IMG/VR virus record: IMGVR_UViG_3300046459_000097
Span: 1-23,932 of that record
Length of the DNA stretch: 23,932 nt
Strand: one strand, 5' to 3'
DNA from: a virus
Of the stretch, positions 8,348 to 17,023 are shown piece by piece. The translations under genes were made by a program, and so were the position numbers. Every line of letters begins with the position of its first letter. The first letter of the stretch is position 1. Under the pieces are notes generated by a model. The model was not told the origin of the DNA. It ran no database searches and was given only the letters and a program-made list of their open reading frames with translations.

Positions 8348-8900
8348 CGCCCTTTAGGATTTCGTCGAGGAAGTCCTCGGCCCTATTCAGCGTCAGCTTA
8401 GACTTGCTCTCAGGCTTGGCCCGCGTAAAATTAAGCACAGTGTTGATGGCCTGAATTTTAATTTTCTGGTCGCTGGGGCCTACCGCGAGCACGAAGCATT
8501 CCTTCAGCGCGGCCTCGGCCTTGCCGTTGTCGCTGGTCGGGACCTTGACGTTATGCACATCACCGTCCACATCGACATCGACAAACTCGTATTCAGGCAG
8601 TTCGCCTTTGTCTTTCATGATCTGGATAAACCTGTCTGCTAGTTCGCGTGCGCGCTCCCATAGGGGCGCCACGGATTCGCGCGTATGCCCAGTGGGGACA
8701 CCAGCACGAGAGTGTTTGGTAGGATCGGCTTTGTGCGAGGCCTTGAGTGCCTCGGAGTGACGTGCCCTGAACTCGGGGTCGGCCCACTGCGCCTTCTTGA
8801 GCGCAGCGATGTCGGGCCGCGGTTGCCGGCGTTTGTCTACTCGGCCGAAGAGGGGGATCTTCTTGTACTTCTTGATCCCCCTCGCGGGCGTCTTTGTCAT
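8337..8900 (-). CDS. Putative terminase small subunit
   Basis: This 187-residue protein starts immediately after the upstream stop (TAAATG at 8900) and lies just ahead of the HNH and large terminase genes. The N-terminus is basic and carries WADPEFRARHSEALKASHKA (39-58), a repeat-like pattern reminiscent of NUMOD-type DNA-binding motifs found in small terminases and homing nucleases. The middle is acidic, and the C-terminal part (KIKIQAINTVLNF, then LTLNRAEDFLDEIL) looks like an oligomerising helix plus a tail that could contact the large subunit. No sequence motif proves the assignment; it rests on position and layout. Confidence 0.55.
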   Translation of the reverse strand: MTKTPARGIKKYKKIPLFGRVDKRRQPRPDIAALKKAQWADPEFRARHSEALKASHKADPTKHSRAGVPTGHTRESVAPLWERARELADRFIQIMKDKGELPEYEFVDVDVDGDVHNVKVPTSDNGKAEAALKECFVLAVGPSDQKIKIQAINTVLNFTRAKPESKSKLTLNRAEDFLDEILKGDGS

Positions 8901-11006
8901 TTACTTCCAGAGCTTCAGTAGTGGAGCCGTGGCGCGCAGAACAGCGGCCCGCGTCTGCGGGTCCAGTTTGGACGTCCAGTGGCTAAGGTGGCGCTGCGCT
9001 TCTGTGCGGCTGTGGCTGTGGTCCATCTGATGGTACAGATGTCCGAGAGCTGAGCTATCGACGTTGCTTGTCGCTTCGTCTGTCGCGATGCGTTCCAACA
9101 CATCACGCAGATTAGAGCGCCTGAACACCACGTTATTCTTGTACTTCTCGCGGACGCCCGGCGCGTAGTCCTGCGCCTCTTGCTCGGCGACTTGCGTGTC
9201 GGTCAAGTGCTTCCGGGTCAGAAGCTCGTTGGGGATCGGCTCGTACTCAGCGGCTTTGGCCTGCGCTGCCGCGGCTTTGACCTTCGGCTCCTCGCCGGGG
9301 GCCTTGGTGATCTTCTCGACCGGGGCGTCCTGCGCTTGCGCCTTCTGCATCAGAGCGATGTGGGCCATCGTCTGTGCGACCAGGGGGTCAGGTCCGGCTG
9401 CAGGCGCCGGAGCAGCAGCAGGGGCCTGCATCTGTGCCTGGGGCGCCAGCGGGGGCGCTTGTGCGGGCGGCGCGGGCTGCGGCTGGGCCTGAGGCACTGA
9501 CTGCTGCGGGAGTGGCTTCGGGCCCCACGGTCCTTGAGCTTGCCCGCTGGGAGGCGGGGGAGCAGGAGGCGCAGGGGTCTGCTGCGTGGGGACCCGAAGC
9601 TGAGCGTTGCGGTCGGCGAAGTGTTCGGCGAACGTCTTCGCGGGCGAGCGCATGCCCGTGAGGTTGTCTACCATCCGCGCGGCGCCATAGGTGCCTGCGA
9701 GGGCCCCGCCGAACAGCGGGTTGCTGGTGCCGAGCAAGTGCATGCCCAGGGCGGTCGCTGCAGCACCACCGGCTAGACGCGCGGGGTTCAGCAGGAAGCC
9801 TAGGTTCTTGTCCATGACGCCTGAGAGACCACCGGCCCAGCCACGATTGCTGTGACCGCCGCGCTCCGCTGCCATGTCGGCAACGTGCAACGTGCGCGCC
9901 AGCAGAGCCGTATTTGCGCCATCTGGGGCGCCGGCTGTCTCGCTGTCGATCCTGGCGATCTCGGCCGGGGTCACCTTCTCGCCGCGCTGGAGCGCGCTGA
10001 GAGTGTTCTGCGCTTCTTGCGAAAGGCTGACCTGATTGCCTACGTTGGAGGCGGCAGTGCCGAGTTCGTTCTTGAGGTCGGCCACAACACGCTGGTGGGC
10101 GCTCTCGTCGACCTTCGCGTTACCGAGGTCGCCGTTGCCGGCTGTTTCGAGCCGGGTTGCGTAGTTCTTGGACGCGGCTTCGTTCTCTCCGATATACTTG
10201 CGGAGGGTGCCAGCGCGGACGAGGTCGCCGCCGAGCGCCGGAGTGGCGAGGGCGCCAGACGTGACACCACCAGTGATGGCTGCGCCGCCAACCCGCGATG
10301 GGTCGACGGTGAGGCCATGGTCGGTGCCGGCCGTGGTGCCAACCTGCGTGGCGAGGTCTGACGCAGCGCCGCCCGCGACGCCCGAACCAACGGTGGTCAG
10401 GGCCTTCGTGAGTGCGCTCGCCGCCGCTTGACCGCCTGCACCCGCGACCTTGTTGAGGCCGGGGACGAGGCGAGCCGCGGGGACTGCGCTGGCTGCGGCG
10501 CCGGCGCCTGCGGTGAGGTTACCGATGACCTTGTCTGAGGTGCTCGGCGCCTCGTGGCCGTTGTTGGCCGCGCGTTCCTTGATGGTGTCGCCGGAGGACA
10601 TGAGCCAGCCCAAGCCCGTCGCGCCCAGGAGGGCCGCGGGTATCTTGAACTTGCCAGGGGCCATGGCCGCTGCGGCTTTACCGCCTGCGATGGCTGCGCC
10701 CATGCTGGGGACGTTCTCAGCAACGAGCTGGCCCCACTGGCTCGGCTTGTACGGATCTGCCGGGACGTAGTTCGGGTCGCGCTTGTCGAAGCCGTCACCG
10801 AGACCGAAGTTCTGCTTGGCGGTCTCAGCGATGCCGTGCGCGACCTGGGCCACGCCGTGCTTCGCGCCGGCTAGGATGCCTGACGGCTCCTGCGCGGGGA
10901 GGGATTTTGCAATCTCGTCGACCGTGGCGTCCTGTTCCTCACGAGGGAGGCTTAGGAAGCTGTCATCGACAGAAACTTGCCTCCCATTAATCGTGAGGGT
11001 GGGCAT
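8901..11006 (-). CDS. Internal virion / DNA-ejection protein
   Basis: This 701-residue protein starts with MPTLTINGRQVSVDDSFLSL and then a TVDEIAKSL stretch, a short N-terminal module shared by many phage internal and lytic virion proteins. Alanine/glycine-rich hydrophobic segments at about 101-136 and 403-445 could insert in membrane. A proline-rich linker spans about 476-540, followed by a charged helical C-terminus. This is the make-up of ejection proteins that leave the head with the DNA and build a channel across the envelope. It lies between the virion lysozyme and the terminase genes, the zone where such proteins are found. No enzymatic motif is visible. Confidence 0.65.
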   Translation of the reverse strand: MPTLTINGRQVSVDDSFLSLPREEQDATVDEIAKSLPAQEPSGILAGAKHGVAQVAHGIAETAKQNFGLGDGFDKRDPNYVPADPYKPSQWGQLVAENVPSMGAAIAGGKAAAAMAPGKFKIPAALLGATGLGWLMSSGDTIKERAANNGHEAPSTSDKVIGNLTAGAGAAASAVPAARLVPGLNKVAGAGGQAAASALTKALTTVGSGVAGGAASDLATQVGTTAGTDHGLTVDPSRVGGAAITGGVTSGALATPALGGDLVRAGTLRKYIGENEAASKNYATRLETAGNGDLGNAKVDESAHQRVVADLKNELGTAASNVGNQVSLSQEAQNTLSALQRGEKVTPAEIARIDSETAGAPDGANTALLARTLHVADMAAERGGHSNRGWAGGLSGVMDKNLGFLLNPARLAGGAAATALGMHLLGTSNPLFGGALAGTYGAARMVDNLTGMRSPAKTFAEHFADRNAQLRVPTQQTPAPPAPPPPSGQAQGPWGPKPLPQQSVPQAQPQPAPPAQAPPLAPQAQMQAPAAAPAPAAGPDPLVAQTMAHIALMQKAQAQDAPVEKITKAPGEEPKVKAAAAQAKAAEYEPIPNELLTRKHLTDTQVAEQEAQDYAPGVREKYKNNVVFRRSNLRDVLERIATDEATSNVDSSALGHLYHQMDHSHSRTEAQRHLSHWTSKLDPQTRAAVLRATAPLLKLWK

Positions 11007-12461
11007 TTAGTGGACGCTCCAGGTGACGCCTGATTTGGTTTTGAATGAGTTGGCTGCGGGCTTCGCCACGGCGGCCGGAGCTTTCGCCTCGGTCTCGGTG
11101 CGCGCCTTGTCTTCGTCAGCCCACTTCTTCCCCAACGCATTAATCTCACTGCGGATGGATGGGCGATAGATGGTGCCGCCATTGGCTTCCAGATGGGCCG
11201 CGCGCGCGGCGTCTGCCTGCTGCGAGCGCTCGATGGTGCGCTGGTAGATGTCGAGGAGCCGCTGGTTGGCCTCGGGGTTGTTCTCAAGCGACGTCGACAT
11301 CTGCGTGACGAACTTACGGTCGCTGTCGGAGAACGAGCCGGGGAGCAGCTTGCCGTTGCCGGTGTCCTGCACCAGCTTGAGCGCGAGCTTGTTGCTTAGC
11401 GCGCGAGCGATGTCGCCGTCAGCGATGTTCTTTGCGCCTTCGGTGTCGCCAGTGACGCCTGCGTACAGCTTGCGGGCGCTCTGCACCCACTCGCCGCCCG
11501 TGCCTTGGTAGACAGCGGGGTTCGAGAACACCTGACGCAGCGTGGCGACGTCTCCGGCCATTCCGTTGGCGTTCGACGCGGCCGAGGCGATGCTGTCACC
11601 GTAGTCCTGATAGGACTTCGCGGCGGCGGTCTCTGCCGCATCCTTGTACTTGTCGGGCTCGGGCTTCGCGTAGTTCCGGCCGGTGTTGACGACACGACCT
11701 TGCTTGTTGACCAGCACCAAATCGCCATTCGGGGCGAACGCGTGGGACCATGCGTTGTCCGCGGCGACCTTCTTGTTGGACGCCTGCTGCGCGATGAGCG
11801 CCTTGGCCTGATCGGGATTGCTGATGCCGGCGAGCGAGGACGCGATGCCCATCAGGCCATCGTAGGTGTTGTCGCCGACGTTGAGGCCGAAGAGACCCTG
11901 CTTGGCTTCCGGGGCCAGCGCACCGGGGCCGAGCGTGCTGTCAGCACTGAGTGCGGGCATTGATGCTGTTTTCTCTGTTGGAGCGAATGCGGTCGTGAGG
12001 GCGCCAGAGGCTTCAGATGAACCACCTGCGCCGCCGAACTGCGCCATAAGCTGGCGCGCCGAGGCCATGCGCTGCGAGCGCGTCGCGCCGTCAGAGCGCT
12101 CGTAGAGAGCGTCCCAGGCGTGCGCGGCCTCTTCAGGCGTCTTCGCGGACTGCAGGGCGCGGTAGGCCTTGTTCTCGGAGCCGTCCAGCTCTTCACGCAT
12201 GAAGGCCTGCTGGCCCTCGACGGTCTGATAGTCTGGGCGGGCCTTTAGGCGCGCGAGGCGATCACCGCGCCACTGCGCAGTGCCCCAGGCGGTGCCGTTG
12301 TCGCCGGTCGGACCCCATGGACTGAGATCCTGACCGCTTTCGTGGACAAGGTTGCCGACGATGCCAGCGGCCTGATGCGGGGCGAGCCCGAGGCCGCCTG
12401 CTTCACGGGGCTGTTGGGCCCAGGTGAGCCACTGAGTGGCGCGGTTCGGGCTTCCGATCAT
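11007..12461 (-). CDS. Virion protein with N-terminal phage tail lysozyme domain
   Basis: The first 145 or so residues match the phage tail-associated lysozyme family: GIVGNLVHESGQDLSPWGPT (33-52) followed by GTAWGTAQWRGDRLARL (56-72). E41 in the HES motif is the probable catalytic acid, and the GTAQW motif lines the cleft. From about 150 to 484 the protein is alanine-rich and helical with no known domain, and probably forms part of the ejection machinery. The expected role is local peptidoglycan degradation during DNA entry, distinct from the GH108 endolysin used for release. Its ATG overlaps the upstream stop (ATGA). Confidence 0.82.
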   Translation of the reverse strand: MIGSPNRATQWLTWAQQPREAGGLGLAPHQAAGIVGNLVHESGQDLSPWGPTGDNGTAWGTAQWRGDRLARLKARPDYQTVEGQQAFMREELDGSENKAYRALQSAKTPEEAAHAWDALYERSDGATRSQRMASARQLMAQFGGAGGSSEASGALTTAFAPTEKTASMPALSADSTLGPGALAPEAKQGLFGLNVGDNTYDGLMGIASSLAGISNPDQAKALIAQQASNKKVAADNAWSHAFAPNGDLVLVNKQGRVVNTGRNYAKPEPDKYKDAAETAAAKSYQDYGDSIASAASNANGMAGDVATLRQVFSNPAVYQGTGGEWVQSARKLYAGVTGDTEGAKNIADGDIARALSNKLALKLVQDTGNGKLLPGSFSDSDRKFVTQMSTSLENNPEANQRLLDIYQRTIERSQQADAARAAHLEANGGTIYRPSIRSEINALGKKWADEDKARTETEAKAPAAVAKPAANSFKTKSGVTWSVH

Positions 12462-13621
12462 GCTGCTGTTGCTTTCTCGTAGTCGACGATCATGTAGGAG
12501 CCGAAGTCTTCAACGGCGTCGGGCTTAACGCGCTCGACGTCCTGGGCCATAACGCCCATCTGGATCTTCGACGTGCCCCGGTAGCGGAAGGTGTACACGG
12601 GGAGCCCGTTGTCGAGCGTGCCCACGCGCTTGATGTCTGTCTTCAGCCGCTCGTCGGAGAACAGCTTCGCAGCACTTGCGCCGGCGCCGAGGAGGCCGCC
12701 GATGGTCTCGAACGCCGAAGGGGTCTTCGTGGTCGTCGAGGAGCCGGTGCTGTTGGAGCCCCAGTTGTTGGCGCCAATGATGCCCATGAGGCCCTGGAGG
12801 GCCGCGTAGGGCGACTGGGTGCCACTCTGGAACTGGGCGTTCTGGTTGTCGAGGTTCGCCTGCTGTGCCTGCTGCTGGCCGGATGCACCGCCCGTGGCGA
12901 GATCGAACAGACCCTTCTGGTCGTTGATCGCGGAGGAGGAGGCGTTGACACCGGAGTTCGCGGCGTTCGTTCCGGCACCCGCCGCGCCCGTGAGGGCACC
13001 GAGGGAGTTGGTGTTGTTGGCGTTGGCGTTGTTCGAAGCGAGCTGGAGGCCCTGCTGATACGCCTGGGACCTAAGCGAAGCTCCGAGGTCGGCCGACTGC
13101 TGCGCGAGACCACGCTCCACGAGGCCCTGGGCGATGCCAGCGCGGGAGCTGTTGGCGTTGCCTGTGATGGCGGCGTTCTGATCGATGCCAGGAAGCGTGA
13201 CGTCGCGTGCCGTCTGGCGCGCGTTGAGCATCGCGTTGTTGACTTGCGCGTCGATGTTCTGTCCGGAGACGTACTGGTTCGCGGCGTCGCTGATCGACTG
13301 CGTGTTGTTCAGCTTGGTCGGATCGTAATTCGTGAGGCCGGAGAGGGCCCCTTGGGTCGCGTTGGTGCCTGCGGTCTGCAGCGCGTTGCCCGTAGCGGAC
13401 GTGCCGGCAGTCGAGGTGCCCGTGCCGTAGCCGAGCATCGACTTGAACACACCCAACTGGTCGGGCGTGAACTGCGCGACGAAATCTGTGGGCGCCTGCG
13501 CCTGCGAGGCCTGACCATACGCGGTCTGGGCCTTGCCGAATGCGTCAGTGAGCGCGGCGGCCTGCGGAGCCCACGGGGTCGTGTTCTCGTTCTTTGAGGT
13601 CTCTTGAGTAGACGAGCCCAT
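12458..13621 (-). CDS. Virion protein with C-terminal S74 intramolecular chaperone domain
   Basis: I place the start at ATG 13621 (387 residues) because it follows AGGA and the stop of the preceding gene at 13630; an in-frame start further upstream would overlap that gene by almost 200 bases. The body is rich in A, N, Q, S and G and looks helical, like fibrous or internal virion proteins. Residues 322-387 form a peptidase S74-type domain: SDERLKTDIKRVG, then YTFRYRG, GVMAQDVERV, P.AV and VDY. In endosialidases and fibres this domain trimerises the chain and then cuts itself off before the serine of SDxRLK. The serine and the lysine are both present, so cleavage near residue 321 is plausible. 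Confidence 0.78.
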   Translation of the reverse strand: MGSSTQETSKNENTTPWAPQAAALTDAFGKAQTAYGQASQAQAPTDFVAQFTPDQLGVFKSMLGYGTGTSTAGTSATGNALQTAGTNATQGALSGLTNYDPTKLNNTQSISDAANQYVSGQNIDAQVNNAMLNARQTARDVTLPGIDQNAAITGNANSSRAGIAQGLVERGLAQQSADLGASLRSQAYQQGLQLASNNANANNTNSLGALTGAAGAGTNAANSGVNASSSAINDQKGLFDLATGGASGQQQAQQANLDNQNAQFQSGTQSPYAALQGLMGIIGANNWGSNSTGSSTTTKTPSAFETIGGLLGAGASAAKLFSDERLKTDIKRVGTLDNGLPVYTFRYRGTSKIQMGVMAQDVERVKPDAVEDFGSYMIVDYEKATAA

Positions 13622-13629
13622 GTGGGATC

Positions 13630-13944
13630 CTAAATTGTGTGAATGTAGAGAGGGCGCTCGATGCCGTCTTGGCAGAGCACCGTCGAATAGGGCCGCCAGC
13701 CCATGCTGGTCACGAAGCGATGCCACTTGGGCTCGTCGGTCATGGGGCTGGCGAAAAGCGTTCCAGTTACAATACTGCGGAAGACCGCCCAGTCGTTCTG
13801 GATGCGCTTGAGATACGTGGCCGACCACTTGTGTACGCGGAGATGGGCGAGGAGCATTTGCGCTCCCGCCGCGTCTCTGTACTCATCGAGTTCGAACGTG
13901 CAGTAGTCCGTGTCGTGCGCGAGGTGGCGCGCTACGAACTCCAT
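13630..13944 (-). CDS. Small GNAT-like protein of the structural module
   Basis: This 104-residue protein is too short for a full acetyltransferase but its C-terminal half, PKWHRFVTSMGWRPYSTVLC then DG.ERPLYIH, resembles the last strands of GNAT-like proteins encoded among podovirus virion genes (compare the internal virion protein A group of T7-like phages). It starts with ATG 13944, preceded by AAGG. An acetyl-CoA loop (Q/RxxGxG/A) is not visible, so an enzyme function is doubtful; it may be a structural or assembly relative. It sits just upstream of the S74 virion protein. Confidence 0.5.
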   Translation of the reverse strand: MEFVARHLAHDTDYCTFELDEYRDAAGAQMLLAHLRVHKWSATYLKRIQNDWAVFRSIVTGTLFASPMTDEPKWHRFVTSMGWRPYSTVLCQDGIERPLYIHTI

Positions 13945-13956
13945 CGGGCCTTGTGC

Positions 13957-14343
13957 TCAAAGTGCTGCGGCAGTTGTGAAGAGGTCATCAATCTGCTCGT
14001 CGGTGAGGCCGAGCACCGCCCCGATGCTGGCGATCAGTGGGTCCGTGCGGAGAAACTCCGTGGCGTACTCCCAGGTGATCTTGGTGGCGCTGTCTGGAGC
14101 TGCGTCCACTGCGGCCTGCACGGTGTCTAGGAGCCCTGCCTGAGACAGAGCGAGCCTAGCTTGCCGTGGGGTGACCGAGGTGACCGGAGGGGCCGCTGGG
14201 GGAACGTAGGGGTCGGGCGTGTTGCCGGCAGCGAGCCACTTGAGGTACTCGGCGTAGTCTCGGTTCGCGGGATCGGGGGGGATACAAGCGCCATCGAGAT
14301 TGCGGATGATCGTGGGGTACGCAGTGAGTTGGTACTCTGCCAT
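13957..14343 (-). CDS. Probable tail-fibre assembly / XkdW-like protein
   Basis: I use the ATG at 14343 (128 residues), which overlaps the fibre stop as TGATG; a GTG one codon earlier is possible. The N-terminal half has IIRNLDGACIPPDPANRDYA followed by EYLKWLAAGNTPDPY, a pattern found in phage proteins next to tail fibres. After a proline-rich linker, residues from about 57 on (TPRQARLALSQAGLL, then a helical stretch ending DEQIDDLF) match the common C-terminal helical module of such proteins. The gene directly follows the receptor-binding-like fibre, so a chaperone or small base component is likely. Confidence 0.6.
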   Translation of the reverse strand: MAEYQLTAYPTIIRNLDGACIPPDPANRDYAEYLKWLAAGNTPDPYVPPAAPPVTSVTPRQARLALSQAGLLDTVQAAVDAAPDSATKITWEYATEFLRTDPLIASIGAVLGLTDEQIDDLFTTAAAL

Positions 14344-15224
14344 CACAGCCTCGCGCCGCTTAGGACGATAGTTTGGTAGTTGGCTGTGGTTTGCCAGAAG
14401 GTGGCGGATGACACGGTTACGCCGTTAGCTACAAACCCCGCCGCCCCGCCGGTTAGTGTCGGCGCCACTCGCATGGGCGGAAATGTAATCGAATAAGCGT
14501 TAGCCACGACTTGCGTGTACAACGTATATTTTTGGTAATACCGCAGGCACTCTGCCAACTCACTCGCATAATCCGGCACCTGAAACGCGGGAGCGGCACT
14601 GCCCGCGTACAAGCCAACATTGACAAGCGTTCCGGAATTAAATTCGACGGACATCACCGTGCCGTCTGTCTGCCCTGTTATAAGTAGCGGGCTGGCCGCA
14701 TAGCTGCCAGTAGGCGTCAATGTGTTCACGCCCACGCGGGCCTTCGCCGAGCCTGTCCATGCCAGCACATAGCTCCCGCCGCCTGTTACCCTTACGTCTT
14801 CGATGGGCTGTATGAGGGACTTGCCCGCTGCAATCGTGATCGTGGTGCTGCCTGCCGATTGCGTGAAGGAGTAATCACCGCCACTTGCGCCAGCTTTCCA
14901 CTGGTCGTGCCCATACGCGGCAGCCGCAAGCACGGCTGCGGAACCATAGCCGCCTTGATTGATTTGAAACGCGCCGTTGATGATGTAGTTCTTCGTCACC
15001 TTGGCGAGAATGTTCGCCGTGTTGGTGGCGATGTCAGCCGTGTTGGTAGCGATGGCCGCCGTGTTGGCGTTGAGCTCAGCATCGCTGGCTTTGACATCGG
15101 TGATGATGGACTTGATGCTCGACGAGATGCTCGCAAGCTCACCCTGCAGATACTTGGTGCTCACCCCGCCGTCGATGGTGCCCATGGGCCGCGGGACGTA
15201 CGTGGGGGCCTTGATGATGGCCAT
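14343..15224 (-). CDS. Tail fibre / receptor-binding protein
   Basis: This 293-residue protein has an N-terminal region that probably attaches to the tail, then heptad repeats of the type NTAxIAT (about 53-72), typical of a trimeric coiled-coil shaft, and a C-terminal beta domain beginning with NYIINGAFQINQGG (79-92). The later ELAECLRYYQKYT motif is a signature of fibre head domains in many phages. DNA for the C-terminal two thirds (about 14350-14950) is less GC-rich and uses more A/T-ending codons than its neighbours, as expected if the receptor-binding head was exchanged by recombination. Start ATG overlaps the nozzle stop as TAATG. Confidence 0.8.
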   Translation of the reverse strand: MAIIKAPTYVPRPMGTIDGGVSTKYLQGELASISSSIKSIITDVKASDAELNANTAAIATNTADIATNTANILAKVTKNYIINGAFQINQGGYGSAAVLAAAAYGHDQWKAGASGGDYSFTQSAGSTTITIAAGKSLIQPIEDVRVTGGGSYVLAWTGSAKARVGVNTLTPTGSYAASPLLITGQTDGTVMSVEFNSGTLVNVGLYAGSAAPAFQVPDYASELAECLRYYQKYTLYTQVVANAYSITFPPMRVAPTLTGGAAGFVANGVTVSSATFWQTTANYQTIVLSGARL

Positions 15225-16873
15225 TAGCGCCCTCCTGTAGTTCGGATATCCAAGTCGAAGCCGGTGAGCGTGAAGCTGCGGTAGTCAGTCCACAGGAGCT
15301 TCAGTGCTAGCCAGCGGCCCTCCGTGTTCACGTCGACCTTGTAGTTCTCGCGGCCATCGTAGAGCTGATAGTCGCCGTAGACGGGCTCGTCGCTGTTCGG
15401 GTCATCCGAGGAGCCCGCGGCGATCTGGAGCGAGTGCCCACCACCGGCGTCGACGCGGGCTTGGGGATAGATGGAGCGGAGCAGTTTGTACTGCCGCAGC
15501 TCGGCACCAATCTCGTCGAGGTCGAGGCCTGTGCGCTCAAGGAAGACCGGACCGGTGGCGTTAGGGTCCACGGGGTACGGGGCGACAGATCCAGGGCCAT
15601 ACACGTCGAATGCGTAGAGTGTGGGCTGAATGCCGTATGTGGCGCTGCCATCACCCAAGCATACGGTGACCCTCTTGCCGCCGTCCTCCTGATCCTGATA
15701 CGAGCCGCCGACCTCTTCGTAGCTGGCGGTTGCGGTCGCATAGGTGAGCAGATTGGACACCGGGCCGTCGTCGAACGAGAAGACGGACGGCATGTCGTCG
15801 AAGGTCCAAGACTTGGTCGTCAGATTGTAGACCGCGGCGCGATTGCAGCCGTTGACGTCTCTGAACTTCACCAGCTGGTCGCCAGAGACGTAGCCGAACA
15901 TGATCTCGTTGAGCCGCGGGTTGAACTGCACGAAGCACTTGTCGGCCTGTGCGATGTTCAGCGAGCCGTAGATGAAGTCGCGCGTCTTCTCGTCACACAG
16001 GCTCTCCTCGGAGATGCCGTCGTGAACCCACATGTCGTCGATGCCGAAGCAGTAGTTCTTGCCGTCCAGCTCAATCGAGCAGTTCGTGTTCAGCACGCCC
16101 TTCGCGGAGGACAGCTTGGTGTAGTTGTAGACGAACGTGGAGCCATCGGCGTGCATGCGCCATGCTTCGCGCTGGCCGTAGATGATCAGGTCGCTGCCTA
16201 ATTGGCACGCATCCATGATCTCGCCGTCCATCGACTGGAGGATGTTCTCGGTCGCGAGGGTCGCCGGTGACGTGATGTCCCACGAGGCGGGCACTTGTCC
16301 GGTCTGCACGATGGACGAGGTCTTCACCATCGTCGGGTAGGTCGTGGCACCCTTGGTCACGTTGAGAGCAACGACGGCGCCGCCGCACTGCGCGATGATG
16401 CGCGCGGACCACGTTGGGTCCCACTTGTCAGCAGGCGTGGCGTAGGAGGCCGCGCTGAGATCCCTGAACTTGTTCGTGTCGGGGAGCAGGTACCACGGAG
16501 GATGATCCTCGCGGTTCACGTAGACCAAGTTACCGATGGTGTACGAGGTCCAGTGGGCGTCGACGGGGCTTGGGGTGTAGCCAACGGGCGTGTAGTCAGT
16601 CTCGACGCCGTTTGCGTAGTAGTACACCCGCCCAGACTGGTAGCCCAGGAATAGGTCGTTGTTGCTGCTACCGATGCCTGCGGTGAAGGCGTAGCGCGGA
16701 TTGGTTTCCGCTAACGGCTGCTTCACTGCTCTAAACACAGGTGCTGGGGTGATCTTGTTGTTGCGGAATCTTACGTTCACACCAGTCGAGAATGCACCGA
16801 CAGGGAGGCTGTAAGGATCTTGATCGGTAACGACGCCATGCGTGGCGAGGTCACGTAGTCTAACGAGAGGCAC
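15224..16873 (-). CDS. Tail nozzle / tail tubular B-like protein
   Basis: This 549-residue protein has a GTG start at 16873 preceded by AAGGAG five bases away, a near ideal site. It is beta-rich throughout, with an N-terminal signature MPLVRLRDL then GVVTDQDPYSLPVGAFSTGV and NVRFRNNKI, which I associate with nozzle or stabilisation proteins that close the tail of short-tailed phages. Later parts resemble a propeller-like beta fold (repeated W-x-(6-8)-Y patterns and a DDMWVHDG loop near 280). It would be the tube end through which DNA leaves and to which fibres attach. The assignment is by family resemblance and place next to the fibre gene. Confidence 0.68.
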   Translation of the reverse strand: MPLVRLRDLATHGVVTDQDPYSLPVGAFSTGVNVRFRNNKITPAPVFRAVKQPLAETNPRYAFTAGIGSSNNDLFLGYQSGRVYYYANGVETDYTPVGYTPSPVDAHWTSYTIGNLVYVNREDHPPWYLLPDTNKFRDLSAASYATPADKWDPTWSARIIAQCGGAVVALNVTKGATTYPTMVKTSSIVQTGQVPASWDITSPATLATENILQSMDGEIMDACQLGSDLIIYGQREAWRMHADGSTFVYNYTKLSSAKGVLNTNCSIELDGKNYCFGIDDMWVHDGISEESLCDEKTRDFIYGSLNIAQADKCFVQFNPRLNEIMFGYVSGDQLVKFRDVNGCNRAAVYNLTTKSWTFDDMPSVFSFDDGPVSNLLTYATATASYEEVGGSYQDQEDGGKRVTVCLGDGSATYGIQPTLYAFDVYGPGSVAPYPVDPNATGPVFLERTGLDLDEIGAELRQYKLLRSIYPQARVDAGGGHSLQIAAGSSDDPNSDEPVYGDYQLYDGRENYKVDVNTEGRWLALKLLWTDYRSFTLTGFDLDIRTTGGR

Positions 16874-17023
16874 GAGGGCTCCTTACAGGGAACACCAAAG
16901 ACCTAAGGGATACCTTAGGATAATCCTTAGTAGTGTTATTTTATGAACTATAATAATTCAGCTTAGGGAGTACGTAAGGAGACGAGAGGAAACACTAGGT
17001 ATCACTAGGGCTCCTCTTACTCC
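16874..17023 (-). promoter_or_regulatory. AT-rich intergenic region with CCTTAGG inverted repeats
   Basis: The largest gap inside the minus-strand block (150 bases). It contains a perfect stem CCTAAGG-GATA-CCTTAGG (16902-16919), an overlapping dyad AGGAT-A-ATCCT (16917-16927) and a further CCTTAG at 16925, so related half-sites lie 11-12 bases apart, on one face of the helix. An AT-rich core (about 16930-16960) lies on the upstream side for minus-strand transcription. This could be an internal late promoter with its operator. No clear -35 element is visible, so the promoter part is inference. Confidence 0.4.

Noticed and set aside
13622-13828. N-terminal extension of the S74 protein
   Set aside because: It would overlap the small GNAT-like gene; the internal ATG at 13621 has AGGA upstream and follows that gene's stop by eight bases.
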